From contig NZ_RWIS01000011.1 of the NCBI RefSeq assembly GCF_003944705.1, positions 1 to 64,000 on the forward strand: a stretch of 64,000 nucleotides of DNA. The letters are read 5' to 3'. How positions within the stretch are numbered: position 1 is the stretch's first letter; every line of letters begins with the position of its first letter. The position numbers and the translations under genes are program-made. Positions 60,260 through 64,000 of the stretch are shown in pieces. This DNA comes from Hymenobacter metallilatus (lineage in GTDB: Bacteria > Bacteroidota > Bacteroidia > Cytophagales > Hymenobacteraceae). A model generated the notes under the pieces. It saw only the letters and a program-made list of their open reading frames with translations. It ran no database searches and was not told the DNA's origin.

Positions 60260-60305
60260 CGCGAAGCCATCTGCATCTACCTTCACTGTCTTTTCTAATT
60301 CATTC

Positions 60306-60581
60306 ATGGATACCGATTTACAAGTAAGCTTGGCCAATAATGCCAAGGAGTGGCTAGCGCTTTCCCTGTCAATTTCCTCCGCTGAAAAAGAGGCCTTTGC
60401 TAAGGTGCACGATGGGTTTTTTACTACCTATGGGGCTGCTTTCATGGCCCACGTGTACCGCCTCACGTTCGAGCTGGCTTTGCAAAGCATGCCTGAGCAG
60501 GAGCGTAGCCGCTTGCTGCTGACCTTTCGCCAGGAGTTGGATAGGGCTATTGACGAACATTACATTTCTATCCGGCCCTGA
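60306..60581 (+). CDS. Hypothetical 91-aa protein
   Basis: A 91-residue helical protein starting MDTDLQVSLANNAKEWLALS. Residues ~30-85 ('KVHDGFFTTYGAAFMAHVYR', 'LTFELALQSMPEQERSRLLL') look like a compact helix bundle. No family is recognised. ATG 60306 starts just after the second small gene; the longer frame from 60216 overlaps that gene and is unlikely. It is the last of the three-gene run, ending 90 bases before the perfect palindrome. Confidence 0.65.
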   Translation: MDTDLQVSLANNAKEWLALSLSISSAEKEAFAKVHDGFFTTYGAAFMAHVYRLTFELALQSMPEQERSRLLLTFRQELDRAIDEHYISIRP

Positions 60582-60670
60582 TCGAGTCGGCAGGACTGGC
60601 TTCAGCCAGCCCTGCCGACTCTTCCGGAAGAGGCGCAGCTCGCATCGGTAACCGGACTCATTTGTACCCA

Positions 60671-60774
60671 CCCACTAACTCCTGATGCAACTTTGCCGGA
60701 ACGCGCACTACCCCAGTTGCGAATACAACTGGGGTAGTGCGCGTTCCGGCAAAGTTGCATCAGGAGTTAGTGGG
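60671..60774. repeat. Perfect 49-bp palindrome with 6-base loop
   Basis: The arms 60671-60719 and 60726-60774 are perfect reverse complements, separated by CGAATA. The right arm includes the last codons and the stop of the alpha-amylase gene (stop 60767-60769). As RNA it would form one of the strongest hairpins possible for the size. It lacks a T tract. Confidence 0.93.
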
Positions 60775-63316
60775 CTACCACCAGCCGCTGCACCGTTACG
60801 GTAGTTCCAACCTGAATGCGTACCAGGTAGGTACCAGTGGTCCAGGTGCTGGTATCGAGGGTGGGGCGGCGGCCACTTACCGACACGCTGTGCACCAGCT
60901 GGCCCTGCATCGTGTATACCAGTATCTGGGCCGGCTCGGCTGTTGAAAGTGCCAGCGTAACCTGCCCGGTGGTGGGGTTAGGATAGAGCCGGAGCGTGGC
61001 CTCGGCGGTGGCAGTAGCGGTAGCCGTTATCTGAGTGGGGACGAGCTGGAGCAGCCAGGTCTGGTTGGTGCCCAGTGCCCCCAGGCCCGGCGTCCAGCTG
61101 CTGAAACCGCCCTGGGCATCGAGGGTGACGGTGCCGGCTGGCTGGCCGGTGAGGAGCTCCGTGGCCTGGTATACGCCGGCGGGCAGGGTGGAGAGGGGTA
61201 AGGAAAGCGCCGGGCTGAGTGAGGTGCCCAGGTTGGCTACCGTTAGCACCGCCTGCTGCTGGTGTACGCGGGCATAGCCAAGCACACTGCCAGCGGCAGA
61301 AACAGGCAGCAGGTAGCCTTTGCGCAGGGCTTCGTGGGTGTTGCGCAGGCGGATAAGCTGCTTGTAGTGATTAAGTAGGGAGGCCGGGTCGGCCTGCTGG
61401 GTAGCCACGTTGTACTGGCCGTAGTTGCTATTAACGGCGCGCCAGGGCAAACCGGTAGTAAAGCCAGCCTGGGAGCCGGCCGTCCACTGCATGGGTTTGC
61501 GCTTGTTCTCATCTACCCCCGCGCCTAGCATACCTATTTCCTCGCCGTAGTACAGGAAGGGTACCCCAGGTAACGTGAGGTAGAGGGCCGCGGCCTGCTT
61601 CATGCGGGCCAGGTTGCCGCCCAGCTGATCGAGCACCCGGTCCTGGTCGTGGTTGGTGAGGAAGGTGCCGTACTGCAGTTTGGGGTAAGAGCGGTCCACG
61701 GTGGCCAGCTGCGTGCGCAGGGCGGCGGGGTTGCCGGCATTCAGGCTGCTGATGATGGCCGCGGCCTGATCGAACTCAAAGCAGGCATCGAGGCGCTGGT
61801 TCAGCACGTAGGGCACCACGGCCGCCGTATTCGTCCAGGCTTCCCCAATGGTAAAGGCGCTGGGGTTTACAGCCCGCACCGAGTCGTGAAATTCTTCCAG
61901 AATGCCCAATGTTTCGGGCGTGTTTTCCAGGGTGTTGCCGTTTTCCACCAGGTATTTCACCGCGTCCAGCCGGTAGCCATCCACGCCCTTGCGCAGCCAG
62001 AATCGGGAGGCATCCCACATGGCGGCTTTCAACTGGGGGTTGCGCCAGTTCACATCGGGCATGCCGCTCCAGAACACGCCGTAGAAGTAGCTGCCATTGC
62101 GGGGATGCCACACCGTACTGCCGCCCGGCCCCGTACCCGGCACCGTATTCGACCACCGAAACCAGTCACGGTAGGTATTGCCGGGCCCGCTGGCCGCCTG
62201 CTGAAACCAGGGGTGCTGGTCGGAGGAATGGTTTAGCACCAGATCAATAATCACCCGGATACCCCGGGCGTGTGCTGCCGTCAGAAAAGCTTCGAACTCA
62301 GCCATGGTGCCATAATCGGGCTCGGTGGCTTTGTAATTGGTCACGTCGTAGCCGTGGTAGCTGGGGCTTTCCATCATGGGCATCAGCCAGATACCGGTGA
62401 TGCCCAGGTCGGTGGTAGTGGTGGGGTTGCCGTCGTTGAGGTAATCGAGCTTCTGCGTGAGGCCTGCAAAGTCGCCCTTGCCATCCCCATTGCTGTCATA
62501 AAAACTGCGCACAAACACCTCGTAGAATACGGCATCATTCCACCAGTGAGTGGTGTAGTCGGTGAGACCAGGCGTGCAGGTCTGGCAGCTGCCGAAGCAC
62601 ACGGCCGGCATGGTGTTGGTGGCGGCCGTGGCCTCATATACGCGGGCCAACGCACCGCTGGCATCGGGGGTGCCGCAGGTAGCCGGCACGGTTTCCACGC
62701 CGCTCAGCGCGTTGCCATTTACGAAGCGGTACTGAAACCGGACGGGAGCCGGCAGGGCAATCTGCACCTCGTACACCCCGTCGCCGTTGTCGTCGGAGAG
62801 GGGCAGGGCGGTGGCGTCGCCCTCCAGGCCGTAGCCGGCCAGGGGCTGAAAATTACCGACAACGTGTACTCCGGTCCGGGCCACGGTCTGGCCGCGCATG
62901 TTCACGGCAAAGCGCACCTGCGTATTGCAACCGCCAAACAGCAGGCTGGGCAGGCGCAGGGTGCTGCCGCCCACTACTACCTGCCGGTTCACGTTGCCGC
63001 TGCCATCGGTAACGCCGCAGCTGGCGGGGGGTAACTCGGCTCCACCCCAGGCGTTGCCGTTCACAAATTTGTAGAGGTAAGTACCCGCCGGCACGTTCAC
63101 CGTCACCTCATACACCCGGTCGTTGTCGGGGTCCGTGAGCAGGGTGGTGGCCGGGTTCCAGTCGGCCGCGTAGCCGGCGGCGGCCTGGAAGTTGCCGGCT
63201 ACGTGCACCCCGCCAGCGGCCACCGTCTGCTGGCGCATATCCACCCGGAAGGTAAGCTGCACGGCCCGGGACCCCAGGCTACTGAGCAATAGGGCAAAGA
63301 GTAAAAGGTGTTTCAT
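60767..63316 (-). CDS. Secreted GH13 alpha-amylase with T9SS type A tail
   Basis: An 849-residue exported amylase. Signal peptide 1-18 (MKHLLLFALLLSSLGSRA). Two starch-binding-like beta domains follow (about 19-130 and 131-245, each with 'VHV(A/V)GNFQ' and 'YEV.(V/I).(V/L)PA'). The GH13 catalytic region (about 255-680) has 'DLVLNHSSDQHPWF' (about 364), 'GYRLDAVKYL' (about 447, nucleophile Asp), 'FTIGEAWTN' (about 490, acid Glu) and 'TNHDQDRV' (about 555, third Asp). The C-terminus 'LRLYPNPTTGQVTLAL...TYLVRI' is a Por sorting domain. It degrades starch or maltodextrin outside the cell. The start is ATG 63316. Confidence 0.94.
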   Translation of the reverse strand: MKHLLLFALLLSSLGSRAVQLTFRVDMRQQTVAAGGVHVAGNFQAAAGYAADWNPATTLLTDPDNDRVYEVTVNVPAGTYLYKFVNGNAWGGAELPPASCGVTDGSGNVNRQVVVGGSTLRLPSLLFGGCNTQVRFAVNMRGQTVARTGVHVVGNFQPLAGYGLEGDATALPLSDDNGDGVYEVQIALPAPVRFQYRFVNGNALSGVETVPATCGTPDASGALARVYEATAATNTMPAVCFGSCQTCTPGLTDYTTHWWNDAVFYEVFVRSFYDSNGDGKGDFAGLTQKLDYLNDGNPTTTTDLGITGIWLMPMMESPSYHGYDVTNYKATEPDYGTMAEFEAFLTAAHARGIRVIIDLVLNHSSDQHPWFQQAASGPGNTYRDWFRWSNTVPGTGPGGSTVWHPRNGSYFYGVFWSGMPDVNWRNPQLKAAMWDASRFWLRKGVDGYRLDAVKYLVENGNTLENTPETLGILEEFHDSVRAVNPSAFTIGEAWTNTAAVVPYVLNQRLDACFEFDQAAAIISSLNAGNPAALRTQLATVDRSYPKLQYGTFLTNHDQDRVLDQLGGNLARMKQAAALYLTLPGVPFLYYGEEIGMLGAGVDENKRKPMQWTAGSQAGFTTGLPWRAVNSNYGQYNVATQQADPASLLNHYKQLIRLRNTHEALRKGYLLPVSAAGSVLGYARVHQQQAVLTVANLGTSLSPALSLPLSTLPAGVYQATELLTGQPAGTVTLDAQGGFSSWTPGLGALGTNQTWLLQLVPTQITATATATAEATLRLYPNPTTGQVTLALSTAEPAQILVYTMQGQLVHSVSVSGRRPTLDTSTWTTGTYLVRIQVGTTVTVQRLVVAH

Positions 63317-63377
63317 GCGGGGAATAGCAAAAAATGAAAGATTGTAAAGATACCAGTAAACCAGGTTGGCTAGCCGC

Positions 63378-63430
63378 AAAAAAAAAGCCCACCCGGCACC
63401 AGTAGTTTACCGGTACCAAGTGGGCTTCTT
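63378..63430 (-). terminator. Terminator of purU
   Basis: On the minus strand AAGCCCAC and GTGGGCTT enclose an inner GTACC/GGT-type stem, followed by a run of nine T residues. It lies 29 bases after the purU stop. Confidence 0.88.
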
Positions 63431-63458
63431 TGCAGCTGACGAGTGCGCCTGCGGTTGC

Positions 63459-64000
63459 CTACTCAAACACGATTGTTTTATTGCGGTGTACTGCCACCTG
63501 CTCCCGAAATACCAGGGTAAGGGCGCGGGCCAGGGTCAGCTTTTCCACGTCGCGGCCGGCCTGGGCCATGTCGTGGGCATTTTGAGTATGGTCCGTGGGA
63601 ATGACGCTCTGGGCAATAATGGGGCCCTGGTCGAGCTGATCCGTGACAAAATGGGCCGTGGCTCCGATGCTTTTCACGCCCCGGGCATAGGCCTGGGCGT
63701 AGGGGCTGGCCCCAATGAAAGCCGGCAGAAAGCTGTGGTGAATGTTGATGAGTCGCTCCGGGAAATGAGCTACAAACTCCGGCGACAAAATCCGCATGTA
63801 GCGGGCCAATACTACAAACTCGGGGTCATAGAGCGCAATTTGCCGAAGCACCGCCGCCTCGTGCGCTTCCCGGGAAATACTCTCGGCGCCGATGTGATGG
63901 TAGGGCACATTCAAGCGCTCGGTCAGCTCGCGCAGGTTGTCGTGGTTGCTGATTACGGCCAGAATATCGGCCTGCAGCTGCCCGAAGAAATGCCGCACCA
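63459..64000 (-). CDS. purU: Formyltetrahydrofolate deformylase PurU (3' part)
   Basis: The last 180 or so residues of PurU; the gene runs off the window's right end. PurU hydrolyses 10-formyl-THF to formate and THF to balance one-carbon units and supply PurT. The catalytic formyl-transferase-like domain is complete here: 'LQADILAVISNHDNLREL', 'YMRILSPEFVAHFPERLINI', then 'HHSFLPAFIGASPYAQAYAR' (catalytic His/Asn region) and 'GATAHFVTDQLDQGPIIAQS' with the Asp of the active site. The N-terminal ACT domain would lie outside. A 'MRHF' start near the edge is not the real one, because relatives have more sequence before it. Confidence 0.93.
   Translation of the reverse strand, partial: VRHFFGQLQADILAVISNHDNLRELTERLNVPYHHIGAESISREAHEAAVLRQIALYDPEFVVLARYMRILSPEFVAHFPERLINIHHSFLPAFIGASPYAQAYARGVKSIGATAHFVTDQLDQGPIIAQSVIPTDHTQNAHDMAQAGRDVEKLTLARALTLVFREQVAVHRNKTIVFE

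Overview
The window looks like chromosome from a GC-rich member of the Bacteroidota, most likely Hymenobacter or a close relative in the Cytophagales. The reasons are three large secreted proteins with type IX secretion C-terminal signals (one CHU_C/gliding-motility type, two Por/type A), promoters of the TTG-N20-TAnnTTTG kind, almost no Shine-Dalgarno sequences, a tRNA without encoded CCA, and many palindromic intergenic repeats. No rRNA, transposase, CRISPR array or complete prophage was seen.

Layout. 0-3.5 kb: a compact minus-strand string of small unknown genes behind rlmD; three of them share the N-terminal motif M(D/E)YTN.PELN. 3.5-13 kb: secreted proteins (an erythromycin-esterase-like protein, a 1536-aa CHU_C protein with Ig/PKD-like repeats, a GEVED/PKD protein). 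13-18.7 kb: SDR, TerC, an SDR remnant, a cupin, an MDR oxidoreductase overlapping an AraC regulator, and a DUF5519 protein. 18.8-25.5 kb: TPR/SH3 protein, tRNA-Lys(UUU), SDR, GH63-like glucosidase, cyclase and 6-phosphogluconate dehydrogenase, separated by repeats. 25.5-32 kb: RecE-like nuclease, asnA with its leader, amine oxidase, DUF3140, fatty acid desaturase and PPOX-family protein. 32-34.5 kb: a DUF433/DUF5615 toxin-antitoxin pair flanked by a duplicated PPOX fragment, then three DUF3592 membrane genes (one frameshifted) in AT-richer DNA. 34.5-45.7 kb: a probable envelope-stress module (DUF3686 AAA ATPase, flotillin, OB-fold/NfeD-like membrane protein, PspA, YbjN) followed by a XRE regulator. 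45.8-53.2 kb: M61 peptidase, universal stress protein, SelO, MsrB and an NCS1 transporter. 53.2-64 kb: envelope proteins of unknown role, a DUF1016 nuclease, a UvrA-like ATPase, three small unknown genes, a secreted alpha-amylase and the 3' part of purU.

The strongest regulatory find is upstream of asnA (aspartate-ammonia ligase). A promoter drives a 28-codon ORF with seven Asn codons among codons 6-15, followed by a textbook terminator. The terminator's 3' arm sequence GGAAGGCT also occurs in the leader ORF just after the Asn codons, so it can pair with the terminator's 5' arm as an antiterminator. This is the architecture of ribosome-mediated attenuation responding to Asn-tRNA charging.

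The second theme is repeat biology. Several palindromic families fill the gaps between genes. At least two (a GC-rich 'CCCCCGGCCCCCTCTCC' type and an AT-rich type) sit inside open reading frames without breaking them: in the DUF3686 ATPase and the UvrA-like protein. A perfect 49-bp palindrome closes the alpha-amylase gene.
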